A DNA stretch of 64,000 bases from Mariniphaga sp963747515 (GCA_963747515.1 CAVVFN010000003.1:744001-808000), one strand, 5' to 3'. Counted from the stretch's first letter, positions 1 to 9,473 are shown. Made by a program: numbers and translations. The notes: generated from the sequence alone by a model not told the origin.

Positions 1-75
1 GATGAGGTTTCTTTTGCTGACAAAAAACAGGGTCAGCCCGAAGATGAAGTATTACAGGATTCGCAAATCATATAA
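1..75 (+). CDS. C-terminal end of a gene that begins before the window
   Basis: Frame 1 is open from the first base to a TAA at 73-75. It encodes 24 residues of acidic, glutamine-rich sequence ending DSQII. The next gene starts 16 bp later on the same strand, which fits the tail of an upstream operon member. No family can be recognised from so short a piece. The alternative is that this is non-coding and the overlapping frame starting at base 2 is used. Confidence 0.35.
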   Translation, partial: DEVSFADKKQGQPEDEVLQDSQII

Positions 76-91
76 TCTCAAATCAGGCACG

Positions 92-340
92 ATGAATGAA
101 ACGGATTCTTCTTCTTCTTCTTCTATTTTTTACGGTATTATTAGCATCGTCATTGGTTTGGCAGCAGGCTATCTTTCTAAAAAACGAGTTCATTTCCGTT
201 CAATCAATAGTAAATTGAAATTGCCGGGCGTATTTTTACATTCAGGGATAACCATTTTTCTTGCTGATTTTCTGACAGTAGACAAGTATAGTTTAAGTGG
301 AGTCAAATTGGAATTAAACCCGATAACCTGTGATAACTAA
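92..340 (+). CDS. small hypothetical membrane protein
   Basis: An 82-residue protein starting at ATG 92. A serine run at residues 5-10 is followed by a hydrophobic stretch (about residues 11-27, IISIVIGLAAGYL), a basic segment (KKRVHFR) and a second hydrophobic stretch (about 45-58). This predicts a two-helix inner-membrane protein. I do not recognise the family with certainty. Small membrane proteins of this shape are common in Bacteroidota stress loci. The next gene's GTG start overlaps this stop region (330-340), suggesting translational coupling. The frame is also open upstream to base 2, but ATG 92 leaves the preceding open frame intact. Confidence 0.45.
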   Translation: MNETDSSSSSSIFYGIISIVIGLAAGYLSKKRVHFRSINSKLKLPGVFLHSGITIFLADFLTVDKYSLSGVKLELNPITCDN

Positions 341-1427
341 AGAGTTTGTGTTACCTCTTTACATGAAGAGTGTACTGGTAATTATTGGATTACTGGCAAT
401 CGTTTTCATATTGTACACTGCTCAAAGCATACTGATACCAATAGTTTTTTCAACAATTCTTGCCGTAGTGCTTCATCCGGCTGTGAACCTGTTAGTCAGA
501 TATAAAATTCACCGGATTATCGCCATTATAATTGTTATGTTCCTGTCCTTTATATTGATTGCTTCAATTGGCACACTATTATTTTCACAGGCAAGCCGGT
601 TTACGGAATCGCTACCCAGGCTGGTTGATAAATTCACTGAAATAATTAACCAGATTATCTTCTGGACATCAGGCTATTTTAAAATTAGTGCCAATGAAAT
701 TACCGACTGGATTACCACAACAAAAAACGAACTCATTGGAGGAGCTGAAATAGGGCAAACACTTGTTAATGTTGGCAGTATGCTGGCCTTATTGTTTTTA
801 ATTCCTGTGTATGTATTTATGATTTTATTTTATCAACCTCTGCTGATTGAGTTTTTCCACAAATTATTTGGGAAAAACAACAGAGACAAAGTGAGTGAAA
901 TCATAAACCAGATAAAAACGCTCATTCAGCGTTATCTCATCGGACTGCTGATTGAGGTTGTTATCATTGCTTTTTTATATACTGCCGGCCTTCTGATTTT
1001 GGGAATTGAATATGCTCTGGTACTTGGTATATTGGGAGCGCTTCTTAATCTGATCCCTTATCTTGGTTCAATAATAGCTGCATCCATGCCCATGATAATT
1101 GCAATTGTAACCAAACCATCGCCCTGGGTTGCATTGCTGGTTTTGGCACTATACATAGTTATTCAATTTTTTGACAACAACTATATAGTTCCCAAAATAG
1201 TTGCTTCAAAGGTAAAAATCAATGCACTTGCTTCCATCATTGCAGTTATTTCATTTGGTGCATTATGGGGTATCCCGGGAATGTTGGTTGCCATTCCACT
1301 GATAGCCATTGCAAAGCTTATTTTCGATCACATTGAATCATTAAAACCCTGGGGATTTTTATTGGGCGACACCATGCCAACACCAATGAGAATTAAGCCA
1401 ATTCTGAATAAATTAAAACTGAAGTGA
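330..1427 (+). CDS. AI-2E family transporter (UPF0118 permease)
   Basis: A 365-residue polytopic membrane protein of the AI-2E/UPF0118 family. Members are putative exporters or permeases, with substrates ranging from quorum signals to ions in characterised cases. Visible features are an N-terminal pair of hydrophobic helices (about residues 12-55), a long soluble loop, and a C-terminal set of helices with the conserved block around GALLNLIPYLGSIIA and the FDNNYIVPKIV segment. Length is normal for the family. The GTG start at 330 overlaps the preceding stop. It is kept because family members usually have a short LPxY-type stretch before the first helix, matched here by residues 8-11. ATG 363 is the alternative. 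The substrate cannot be inferred. Confidence 0.85.
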   Translation: MITKEFVLPLYMKSVLVIIGLLAIVFILYTAQSILIPIVFSTILAVVLHPAVNLLVRYKIHRIIAIIIVMFLSFILIASIGTLLFSQASRFTESLPRLVDKFTEIINQIIFWTSGYFKISANEITDWITTTKNELIGGAEIGQTLVNVGSMLALLFLIPVYVFMILFYQPLLIEFFHKLFGKNNRDKVSEIINQIKTLIQRYLIGLLIEVVIIAFLYTAGLLILGIEYALVLGILGALLNLIPYLGSIIAASMPMIIAIVTKPSPWVALLVLALYIVIQFFDNNYIVPKIVASKVKINALASIIAVISFGALWGIPGMLVAIPLIAIAKLIFDHIESLKPWGFLLGDTMPTPMRIKPILNKLKLK

Positions 1428-1481
1428 AATACTGTTGCATCACCAGAATTTAATGAAATGCCGCAATAGTCGCCGCAATAA

Positions 1482-1547
1482 GTGTGAATGATGTAATTCT
1501 TCTTTGGAATTATGTAATGTATAATTGGTTAAATCCAATAACCTTTG
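1482..1547 (+). promoter_or_regulatory. 21-bp-spaced regulatory element, copy a, with -7 box
   Basis: Box 1 GTGTGAATGATGTAA lies at 1482-1496. The second core TGTAA lies at 1513-1517, exactly 21 bp after the first TGTAA. A Bacteroidota-type -7 box AACCTTTG (consensus TAnnTTTG) is at 1540-1547. It lies 38 bp before the csbD ATG. It belongs to an eight-member set in this window. Confidence 0.7.
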
Positions 1548-1584
1548 TATAGTGATAATTCAGTCACAGTTAAAACTTTAAAAA

Positions 1585-1770
1585 ATGAATAAAACAGAAT
1601 TGGACGGAAACTGGAATGTGCAGAAAGGCATTCTCAAACAAAAGTTTGCCACATTAACTGAAAATGACCTGATGTTTGCAGAAGGTAAAAAAGAGGAGAT
1701 GATGGGAAGGCTTCAAAAAAAGCCAGGTAAAACTAAAGAAGAAATGAAAGATATTTTATCAGATCTTTAG
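1585..1770 (+). CDS. CsbD family stress protein
   Basis: A 61-residue hydrophilic protein with the CsbD pattern: W..QKG.LKQKF..LT.NDL near residues 10-31, then a GK.EEMMG.LQ...GKTKEEM segment. CsbD proteins are small general-stress proteins of unknown biochemical role, induced by osmotic and other stress in many bacteria. The gene is monocistronic in appearance and sits directly downstream of regulatory element copy a, which fits stress control. A divergent relative is encoded at 20739-20936. Confidence 0.85.
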   Translation: MNKTELDGNWNVQKGILKQKFATLTENDLMFAEGKKEEMMGRLQKKPGKTKEEMKDILSDL

Positions 1771-1852
1771 TAGCCAATGTAATAAGGCACGAACGCCGAA
1801 ACTATCCATAAGTTAATTGTAAAATATTGATAGAAATATTCAACATTATATA

Positions 1853-2701
1853 GTGAAAATTATTGATCCTGTAATAAAAAAGGTTAGAAAACTACCTGAT
1901 GTAAAAAAGCAAGTCATTAAGCTTGGAGAAAAAACGTATAAGAAAACGCAGGAAGCGAATGTTTTCTTTTCAGGGATAGGTGATTTCTTTTTGTTTCTTT
2001 GGCAAACGATAAAAGAGACCTTTTCCTTTGATTTTGAGTTTAACGAATTCCTGCGCCAGTGCTTTCAAATTGGGTATAAAACATTCCCGCTTATTTCGGT
2101 TACAGGTTTAATAATGGGATTGGTGCTTACCATCCAGTCGCGGCCTGTTTTGGCAGATTTTGGAGCCGAGTCCATGCTGCCCGGAATGGTTGCCTTATCC
2201 ATCATCAGGGAAATGGGACCTGTTATAACAGCATTGATCTGTGCGGGCAAAATTGGTTCGGGCATGGGAGCAGAACTGGGTTCAATGAAGGTATCGGAAC
2301 AAATTGATGCCATGGAAGTTTCTTCCACCCATCCCATACGTTTCCTGGTGGTGCCAAGGGTATTGGCTGCCACGCTGATGATACCTCTTTTAGTTTTGTA
2401 TGCCGATGCTCTTGGAATTTTAGGAAGCTGGGCCGGTGCAAACATAAAGGGAAGTGTAACTTTTGTGTTGTTCTTCAACCAGGCATTCAGAGTCGTTGAT
2501 TTTATGGATTTATTACCCGCCGTAGCTAAAACATTCTTTTTTGGTGCCGTCATCGGACTCGTAGGTTGCTACAAAGGATATAGCGCAGGGCGCGGCACTG
2601 AAAGCGTTGGAAAGGCAACCAATTCGGCCGTTGTTCTTGCTTCGCTGCTCGTGATAATTGTTGACCTGATTGCAGTCCAGGTAACCGATATGCTTCTATA
2701 G
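1853..2701 (+). CDS. mlaE: MlaE-family ABC transporter permease
   Basis: A 282-residue inner-membrane permease of the MlaE (DUF140) family. This is the membrane core of the Mla-type transporter that moves phospholipid between inner and outer membranes. The diagnostic segment MGLVLTIQSRPVLADFG is followed by the conserved SIIREMGPVITALICAGKIGSGMGAELG block and a C-terminal group of helices. It begins with GTG at 1853; no nearer ATG gives the full N-terminal amphipathic region. It forms an operon with the ATPase (13 bp gap) and the MCE protein that follow. No MlaB or MlaC partner is present, as is usual for many Bacteroidota loci. Confidence 0.9.
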   Translation: MKIIDPVIKKVRKLPDVKKQVIKLGEKTYKKTQEANVFFSGIGDFFLFLWQTIKETFSFDFEFNEFLRQCFQIGYKTFPLISVTGLIMGLVLTIQSRPVLADFGAESMLPGMVALSIIREMGPVITALICAGKIGSGMGAELGSMKVSEQIDAMEVSSTHPIRFLVVPRVLAATLMIPLLVLYADALGILGSWAGANIKGSVTFVLFFNQAFRVVDFMDLLPAVAKTFFFGAVIGLVGCYKGYSAGRGTESVGKATNSAVVLASLLVIIVDLIAVQVTDMLL

Positions 2702-2714
2702 TAAAAAATAAGAA

Positions 2715-3494
2715 ATGATTAAAAATGATAATGCTTTACTCGAAAGCCCAAAAACTTCCAAATACGTTATTGAGATCAGCAACCTCAGTAAAGGTTTTGC
2801 TGATCTGCAGGTATTAAAAAACTTATCGTTTAATCTTGCCGATGGTGAAAACCTGGTAGTACTTGGAAAATCAGGCTCCGGAAAATCAGTTCTTATAAAA
2901 TGCATTGTCCGTTTGCTTAGATCCGACAGGGGAACAATTATGGTTTTGGGCGAAAATGTAAATAAACTAAAAAGCAGGCGATTGGCAGTTCTGAGAGAAA
3001 AAGTTGGATTTCTTTTTCAAAGTGGTGCATTATACGACTCCATGACCATCAAACAAAATCTTGAATTTCCTTTAATCCGATTAAAAAAGAAACTTACCAA
3101 AAAGGAAAGGGATGAAAAAATTGAAGAAGTTTTGGAAAATGTAGGACTGGCCGACACCTTACACAAGATGCCCTCCGAGCTTTCCGGAGGGATGAGGAAA
3201 CGGGCAAGCCTGGCACGTACCATCATTGTCGACCCGATGATTATGCTCTATGATGAGCCAACCACCGGACTCGACCCAGTAACTTCCGACGGCATAAGCA
3301 TGTTGATAAATGATGTTCAAAAGAAATACAAAACATCATCAATCATCATCACCCACGATATTGAGTGTGCACGCGCCACTGCCGACAGGATTATCATGTT
3401 GCAGAACGGCGAAGTTTATATGGAAGGAAAAATTGATGAGTTTGAAAATTCAACCGATGAGCTGATTCAGTCATTTTTCAAGCAAAAAACATAA
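2715..3494 (+). CDS. mlaF: MlaF-family ABC transporter ATP-binding protein
   Basis: A 259-residue ABC ATPase that powers the MlaE permease. Walker A is GKSGSGKS at residues 51-58. The signature LSGGM is at 156-160, and Walker B with the catalytic glutamate is LYDEPTTGLDP around 178-188. The H-loop histidine is in IITHDIECA. The MRKRASLAR sequence after the signature is typical of the Mla/Ttg2A group. It lies between the permease (13 bp upstream) and the MCE gene (4 bp downstream), so the three are certainly co-transcribed. Confidence 0.92.
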   Translation: MIKNDNALLESPKTSKYVIEISNLSKGFADLQVLKNLSFNLADGENLVVLGKSGSGKSVLIKCIVRLLRSDRGTIMVLGENVNKLKSRRLAVLREKVGFLFQSGALYDSMTIKQNLEFPLIRLKKKLTKKERDEKIEEVLENVGLADTLHKMPSELSGGMRKRASLARTIIVDPMIMLYDEPTTGLDPVTSDGISMLINDVQKKYKTSSIIITHDIECARATADRIIMLQNGEVYMEGKIDEFENSTDELIQSFFKQKT

Positions 3495-3498
3495 AATA

Positions 3499-4476
3499 AT
3501 GGAAAATCATACATCAAGTTTTAAGGCAAGGTTAGGTATTTTTATTGCAGTAGGAATTGCAATTTTTGTAGTTGCCATTTTTATTATAGGCAAACAACAG
3601 AATTTATTTAATCCTGTTTTTAAAATTACAACCAATTTTTATAATGTTAGCGGCCTGCAGGTAGGGAATAACATCCGCTTTTCGGGAATCGATGTTGGGA
3701 TTGTCGATAACATTAAGATAATAAATGATTCAACGGTACAGGTCGACATGCTGATAAGAAAAGGTGTCCAACAGTTTATAAAAGCTGACAGTTATGCAAG
3801 TATTGGTTCTGCAGGAATTATCGGCGACCGGATAATAATTATTACACAGGGAAGCAATGAGGCACCATTGGCAGAAGACGGACAATTTATTATGTCAAAA
3901 GAACCGGTTGAAACCGATGACATTATGAAAAGTTTAAAAACCACCGCAGAGAGTGCAGAAGTGATTACGAAGCAACTTGCTGAAATCATGATGAACATAA
4001 ATTCCGGAAATGGAATGCTGGGCAGATTGATACAGGATTCGACCATTGCCGAAAATGTAAATCTTACCATCAAAAACTTCAGGAAGAGTTCCGAAGGGCT
4101 GGATGAAACCATAGAACTTACCAAAGAAAATGTTTTTGCTTTTATGGTTAGCTTGCAGAAAACTGCTGCAAAAACGGAAGTTGCTTCCAACCAGCTTGGC
4201 GAAATTATGACAAAAATAAACAATGGTGAAGGAGCTATTGGAATGTTGATTCAGGATACTACTATCGTAAATAACATAGATGAAACCATAATGAATCTTA
4301 AGAAAAGCAGCATTGGGCTAAATGAAAATATGGAAGCCCTCAAACACAATTTTCTTTTCAGGGGGTATTACAGACGACAGGTTAAAAAAGAGGAAAAAGA
4401 GCGATTGGAACAAGATACGGTTATGTCGGTAGAGCAATTTGAGCAAGATACGGTAATGCCGGTGGAAACTAAATGA
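3499..4476 (+). CDS. mlaD: MlaD-family MCE substrate-binding protein
   Basis: A 325-residue protein with one N-terminal transmembrane helix (about residues 12-31) and a single MCE domain (about 40-120, with the SGLQVGNNIRFSGIDVGIV motif). A long C-terminal helical region follows. MCE proteins form hexameric periplasmic rings that carry lipids. The C-terminal half contains two similar segments (about residues 150-190 and 225-265, each GE/GNG.(I/M)GMLIQD(S/T)TI), an internal duplication. The last 25 residues contain two EQDTVM repeats. It is the third gene of the mlaEFD operon. Confidence 0.88.
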   Translation: MENHTSSFKARLGIFIAVGIAIFVVAIFIIGKQQNLFNPVFKITTNFYNVSGLQVGNNIRFSGIDVGIVDNIKIINDSTVQVDMLIRKGVQQFIKADSYASIGSAGIIGDRIIIITQGSNEAPLAEDGQFIMSKEPVETDDIMKSLKTTAESAEVITKQLAEIMMNINSGNGMLGRLIQDSTIAENVNLTIKNFRKSSEGLDETIELTKENVFAFMVSLQKTAAKTEVASNQLGEIMTKINNGEGAIGMLIQDTTIVNNIDETIMNLKKSSIGLNENMEALKHNFLFRGYYRRQVKKEEKERLEQDTVMSVEQFEQDTVMPVETK

Positions 4477-4588
4477 GAGAGCAAAGGGCAAAAGGAAGGA
4501 GATGCATTTTTTTTAAACTTAAGAATTAGGTGCTTAACAGACACAAACCAAAATGGGCTAATGGCAAATTCAAAATCAACTTATAAAA

Positions 4589-4608
4589 CCGTCTGCTAAA
4601 GCAGACGG
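4589..4608 (+). repeat. perfect 8-bp-stem palindrome just upstream of a ribosome-binding site
   Basis: CCGTCTGC, loop TAAA, GCAGACGG. It lies 5 bp before an AAGGAG-like sequence (4614-4619) and 15 bp before the ATG at 4624. It has no following T run on the + strand, so it is not a standard terminator. It resembles a REP-like palindrome or a translation-control hairpin. Confidence 0.5.
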
Positions 4609-4623
4609 CAATAAAGGAGAAAA

Positions 4624-6441
4624 ATGTGGATAAAGAAGGTGGCAATATTATGTATTGTTTTACTAACAACAAATGCTTCCGCATTTGCACAGGATACTAT
4701 AGCCCAAAAAGATTCAACACAACTATATGAGAACATCGAAACGTATTCTGAAAAAAGCAGGTTTACCAAATTCATGTTCCGGTTATTCTTCAAGCCAGTA
4801 TCACCAGCCCCGGCACAAAAAATACGAAATAAACAACTGATACAAAAACCATACAGCACTTTTGAAGGAAAAATCATCCGGCAAATCAATATCGTAACGC
4901 TCGATCCATTTGGATATTCAATTGGCGACACCATTGCGGCCTCGCTCAACTTTTTATCCAAAACCGGAAACAAATTTCATGTAAAAACCCATCCCGGTAC
5001 AATTCGAAACCTGTTGCTGGTGCGCAAAAATCAAATCTTCGATGCATTGCTGGTAAAAGAATCGGAACGGCTGGTGCGCAGCATGAATTATATAACTGAT
5101 GTATCATTTTTTGTTCAGGTTGCACCTGAAAGCTCCGACTCTGTCGATATTTTCATCCGGGAGCTGGATAGTTGGAGTCTCATTCCCGGCGGTTCGTTTT
5201 CTGTTGCACGACTTAACTTTAAACTGCGTGAAAACAATTTCATAGGCCTGGGCCATACATTCCAGAACGGAATCATGTGGAAGCCTTCTACCGGCGATTT
5301 TGCTTACCGTACAAAGTACTTCATCCCCAATATCCGCAACACCTATATTAATTCTACCGTGCAATATGGTACCGACGAATACGGAAACTTTATAAAAAGT
5401 TTCGCGGTGGATCGCCCATTTTTTTCCCCTTTGGCGAAATGGGCGGCAGGTGTAAATATTTCGCAACACCAACACAAAGATTCAATCTGGACAATCAATA
5501 CGATGCGTTATAAGTACAATGCACAAGATTTCTGGGCAGGTAATTCCATGCCGGTTTTCAGGGGAACTTCTGAATACAGCCGCACCACCCGGTATATTTC
5601 TGCCGCGCGTTTTATCCGAATCCGTTTTATTGAAAAGCCTCCTGAAACTGTTGATACATTAAGATTTTACAGCGATGAGAATTTTTACCTCGCCAGCATA
5701 GGTGTTACAACCAGATTGTATGTAAAAGACAAGTATATTTTCAAGTTTGGGATTACCGAAGATGTTCCTGTTGGAAAAGTAATAGGTCTGACCGGCGGTT
5801 ACCATGAGAAAAACAATTTGGGACGTTTCTATGTTGGAGCTCGGTTTTCTTCGGGGAATTATAATTCTTATGGGTATCTGAGTTCCAATGTTGAGTTTGG
5901 CACCTATCTCCGATCGGCGCAGACCGAGCAGGGTGTTTTCATGGCCGGTGCAAATTATTTTACAAACCTGATTTCCATCGGTCAATGGAAATTCAGGCAG
6001 TTTATTAAACCACAGGTGCTTATTGGCATCCACCGCACCGGTTACGACAGTTTAACCATTAACAACGAATACGGACTGAAAGGTTTTAACAGCCAGATAT
6101 TATCGGGCACCAGCCGTTTGTTGTTTACCTCGCAAACACAATCATATGCTCCATGGGATTTTATCGGGTTTCACTTTGGCCCCTTCCTGAACTTCTCGCT
6201 GGGGATGCTTGGCGATGCAGCAAAGGGTTTCCGGGAAAGTAAGGTATATTCACAAATAGGATTGGGTGTTTTAATAAAAAATGACAACCTGGTGATGAAT
6301 GCTTTTCAATTGTCCATTTCTTTCTATCCGGTAATTCCCGGCAAAGGGAATAATATTTTAAAAATAAATTCCTTCCAAACCACCGATTTCGGTTTCCGCG
6401 ATTTCGAGATAGGAAAACCAGCAATAATTGGTTTCCGGTGA
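4624..6441 (+). CDS. POTRA-containing outer-membrane beta-barrel protein (BamA/Omp85-like)
   Basis: A 605-residue protein with a signal peptide ending near AFAQ (residue 22). A POTRA-like domain follows (about 80-190: FEGKIIRQINI, then a helix and a strand pair ending VDIFIRELDSW). The remaining roughly 400 residues alternate polar and aromatic residues typical of a 12-16 strand barrel. It ends in an aromatic-containing strand. It is placed downstream of the mlaEFD operon and could serve envelope assembly or lipid transfer. The specific function is not recognisable. It has a strong AAGGAG-type ribosome-binding site, which is unusual for this phylum. Confidence 0.65.
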   Translation: MWIKKVAILCIVLLTTNASAFAQDTIAQKDSTQLYENIETYSEKSRFTKFMFRLFFKPVSPAPAQKIRNKQLIQKPYSTFEGKIIRQINIVTLDPFGYSIGDTIAASLNFLSKTGNKFHVKTHPGTIRNLLLVRKNQIFDALLVKESERLVRSMNYITDVSFFVQVAPESSDSVDIFIRELDSWSLIPGGSFSVARLNFKLRENNFIGLGHTFQNGIMWKPSTGDFAYRTKYFIPNIRNTYINSTVQYGTDEYGNFIKSFAVDRPFFSPLAKWAAGVNISQHQHKDSIWTINTMRYKYNAQDFWAGNSMPVFRGTSEYSRTTRYISAARFIRIRFIEKPPETVDTLRFYSDENFYLASIGVTTRLYVKDKYIFKFGITEDVPVGKVIGLTGGYHEKNNLGRFYVGARFSSGNYNSYGYLSSNVEFGTYLRSAQTEQGVFMAGANYFTNLISIGQWKFRQFIKPQVLIGIHRTGYDSLTINNEYGLKGFNSQILSGTSRLLFTSQTQSYAPWDFIGFHFGPFLNFSLGMLGDAAKGFRESKVYSQIGLGVLIKNDNLVMNAFQLSISFYPVIPGKGNNILKINSFQTTDFGFRDFEIGKPAIIGFR

Positions 6442-6516
6442 TGGAAAATTCACCAATTTTTAGTATCTTAAATACTAATACTAGCATGAATAATCTAATT
6501 TTTATTCTGCTTTTAA

Positions 6517-6583
6517 TGTGTGAATCATACAACTCTTTACAGAAGTTTTGTAACATGAATTCTGGTAAAAGTGCTCATCTTCG
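6517..6583 (+). promoter_or_regulatory. 21-bp-spaced regulatory element, copy b
   Basis: Box 1 TGTGTGAATCATACAA is at 6517-6532 and the second core TGTAA (TGTAAC) at 6549-6553, spaced 21 bp. The -7 position (6576-6583) reads CATCTTCG, a poor match to TAnnTTTG. It lies 55 bp before the tamB start, so TamB-TamL would belong to the same regulon. Confidence 0.6.
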
Positions 6584-6638
6584 ATTTTTACCGGATACAA
6601 TTTATTCGTATTAATTTTTTTTATATGCTATTTTCAAG

Positions 6639-9389
6639 ATGAGTAAGTTCGATATAATCAAACAAATAGTCAGGGTGGCCTTATGGGTGACCTTGGGTTT
6701 TGTTATGCTGTTTATCCTCATTGCTCTGCTTGTCCAAATCCCTTCCGTTCAAAATAAAGTTGTCGGTTTTGCTGCTTCCTGGCTAAGTAGTAAAACCCAT
6801 ACTCGGGTGGACATTAGAAATGTAAGCATCTCATTCCCCAAAGCCATAATTTTGGAGGGCATTTACCTGGAAGATACACAAACCGACACTTTAATTTATG
6901 CCGGAATGGTGAAAATAAATATAACATTGTACGACTTATTTTCAAGAAAAATAAATATAAATTCCTTAACTCTCCAAGACGCTGCCATCTTTCTGCACAG
7001 CACGCAAACCGATCCGTTGTTCAATTATAATTTTCTGATAACAACATTCAGTGATACCACCAAAAAGGTAGATATAAAAACACCTGCCCCTGCCAAATGG
7101 ACGTTCAGCCTTGATAAAGTAAAACTTGAAAACGTGAAATTCTCCTACAATGATGTATTTGGTGGCATAAATGTATTCGCAGCAATATCAAATTCAGATA
7201 TCAGAGTTTTGGATATCGTTCCCGGGAAATCACTATACTCATTTAATGAAGCATTAATTAATGGATTAGCCCTGGATATTCAGAGGAATGCTCCGGCAAA
7301 TACAAAAACAAATAATCAGGAAAAAATTCTGCCAGGAATATTCGCAACAAAAATTCAGCTAATCAATTCTTCAGTAACTTATACCGATTCAGTTAATTAT
7401 TTGTCGGTTAAATCGGTTATAGATCAATTAGGACTTAAAGATGCTTCGGCTGACATACAAAAAGAATTGCTGGATTTTGAACATTTAACCTTAGCGAAAA
7501 GCGAAATACGTTACCACAACTTCAAACCGGAAAGTACATCCCGGACTACAGATTCCTTTTCGTCTTCCGGAAATAATTGGAAAGTTACAGGTAACCAAAT
7601 AAACATGGCCGACAATGGTTTTATTTACCAGGTTGGCGATGTTGCTGAGGCGAAAAAAGAATTTAACCCTCAATTTTTGGAATTCGAACACATGTCGTTT
7701 GCTGCAAATGATTTCTATTATGACAAGGACCTTGTCAAAATGGCGGTTGAAGGATTTAGCGCAACTGATCAGAATGGTTTTATAATAAACAACCTGGAAA
7801 CCGATTTCAGTATGGATGCAGCCTCCATCACTGCTGATAAACTAAAGCTAAAAACCCCATACTCAACCATTGATGCCGATTTTTACATTCAATATTCCTC
7901 AATCGAATCGTTTACTCAGGATTATGAGTTCAGCAACCTGAACCTGGTCATGCGAAATGTGAGCTTTAAAAATCCCGATGCACTCTATTTTAGTAATGAC
8001 CTGAGCAATCTGCCATTTTTTACAAACCTTACGAACTCCACTACTCTGAGCGGAACCGTAAGCGGACCGTTTAACAACCTTGCCGGCAGGGGCCTGGTTA
8101 TAAGAACTGGTGAAAATACAGTACTGGAAACCGATTTCAATATTGCCGGATTACCCAATGTTAAAGAAGCTTCATACAATTTTCCAAACCTTAAAGTAAT
8201 TTCAGGAAAAAATGATATTGAAATGCTGGCAGGTACATCAATTCCAGAAAATATTGAGCTACCTGAAAATATTAGTTCAGAGGTTGTTTTCAAAGGAGAA
8301 ATCACAGCATTTAAATCAACTATTAGCTTGAACAGCAGTTTTGGAACCATAAACCTTGATGCATTGGTTGACAAGAATGAGAATTTCAGTGGTAATATAA
8401 GTGTAAACAGTTTTGATGCAGGCAGACTTCTCAAAGATACTGTCCTTTATGGCCCTGTTTCCTTAACTGCCGAAGCAACGGGACAAGGGCTGGACAGAGA
8501 AACAGTAATGGCCGATATCAAAGGCGAAGTAACACAGTTATACCTCAATAGATATACATACCAGAAACTGACACTGGATGGAACCCTCGCAGGACAGAAT
8601 TTTTCGGGAAAAATAAATCTGAATGATGAGAATGCAGTATTCAATTTTGAAGGTTTTGTGGGTTTGAAGCCCGGACAGGAATTCTATCAGTTCAGGTTGG
8701 ATGTGCCAGGGGCCGACCTTCAGAAACTTAATATTACGAAAGAAGATATAAGAGTCGGGTTGGTTGTATCGGCAAATTTTGAAGGCAGAACTGTGGATAA
8801 GCTTTACGGAAAAGTGGGAATTACCAATCTTACGGTGGCTCAGGGTGAACGGATTTATGTACTCGATTCACTGCTTTTTTCTTCTGTCAATGAGCCGGGT
8901 AAAAGTGAATTTATTATCAGCAGTCCCCTGGCAGATGCAAAATACATGGGTACCATATCTCCGATAGATTTTTCATCGGAACTTACGCGTTTTATCAGTC
9001 ATTATTTTCCAATTACCGACGATGTTGAAGTGGACATAGACAGTAAGCCATCTGATTTTAGTTTCGAAATTCAGCTTCATAACCACCCCATCCTTTCACG
9101 AATTCTTGTACCACAGTTAAATGTGTTTCAGCCTGGAATAATTCAGGGAAGCTATTCCAGTGAAAATAATGACCTGAGGCTACATGCAATCATGAACAGG
9201 ATTGTATATGGTACAACAGAAATTGCCGGTCTGGTCATAGATGTAAAGTCTGATGCTTCTGAATTGGTCTGGTCAATGTCGAGCAATTTGGTTTCAAATG
9301 ACCAGGTAAAACTGGAGAACTTCCTTATTGATGGCAAACTGGCAAACAATACCCTGCTTGTCGGCCTTTCGTCGATTGATGATGACTAA
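6639..9389 (+). CDS. tamB: TamB-like translocation/assembly protein, N-terminal part (gene split by in-frame TAA)
   Basis: The first 916 residues of an approximately 1,650-residue TamB (formerly DUF490/AsmA-like) protein. A single N-terminal transmembrane helix (about residues 12-38, LWVTLGFVMLFILIALLV) anchors it in the inner membrane. The rest is beta-rich and would form the long periplasm-spanning groove that moves lipids or supports outer-membrane assembly. It ends at TAA 9387-9389. The same reading frame continues without shift through 9390-9473 into the following open frame, and that bridge also reads like TamB. The split is therefore a single nonsense codon: either a real mutation or a base error. 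Confidence 0.85.
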   Translation: MSKFDIIKQIVRVALWVTLGFVMLFILIALLVQIPSVQNKVVGFAASWLSSKTHTRVDIRNVSISFPKAIILEGIYLEDTQTDTLIYAGMVKINITLYDLFSRKININSLTLQDAAIFLHSTQTDPLFNYNFLITTFSDTTKKVDIKTPAPAKWTFSLDKVKLENVKFSYNDVFGGINVFAAISNSDIRVLDIVPGKSLYSFNEALINGLALDIQRNAPANTKTNNQEKILPGIFATKIQLINSSVTYTDSVNYLSVKSVIDQLGLKDASADIQKELLDFEHLTLAKSEIRYHNFKPESTSRTTDSFSSSGNNWKVTGNQINMADNGFIYQVGDVAEAKKEFNPQFLEFEHMSFAANDFYYDKDLVKMAVEGFSATDQNGFIINNLETDFSMDAASITADKLKLKTPYSTIDADFYIQYSSIESFTQDYEFSNLNLVMRNVSFKNPDALYFSNDLSNLPFFTNLTNSTTLSGTVSGPFNNLAGRGLVIRTGENTVLETDFNIAGLPNVKEASYNFPNLKVISGKNDIEMLAGTSIPENIELPENISSEVVFKGEITAFKSTISLNSSFGTINLDALVDKNENFSGNISVNSFDAGRLLKDTVLYGPVSLTAEATGQGLDRETVMADIKGEVTQLYLNRYTYQKLTLDGTLAGQNFSGKINLNDENAVFNFEGFVGLKPGQEFYQFRLDVPGADLQKLNITKEDIRVGLVVSANFEGRTVDKLYGKVGITNLTVAQGERIYVLDSLLFSSVNEPGKSEFIISSPLADAKYMGTISPIDFSSELTRFISHYFPITDDVEVDIDSKPSDFSFEIQLHNHPILSRILVPQLNVFQPGIIQGSYSSENNDLRLHAIMNRIVYGTTEIAGLVIDVKSDASELVWSMSSNLVSNDQVKLENFLIDGKLANNTLLVGLSSIDDD

Positions 9390-9473
9390 AGAAAAAAGTT
9401 TGTAATCCGTTCGCAAATAACGAAAACGGAAGGTAATTATAAGCTGGCGTTTAACCCTGAAGATTTTTACCTG

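Noticed and set aside
9387..9389. Programmed stop-codon recoding in tamB
   Set aside because: The codon is TAA, which is not used for selenocysteine or pyrrolysine, and no slippery site or structured element is evident. Mutation or error is simpler.
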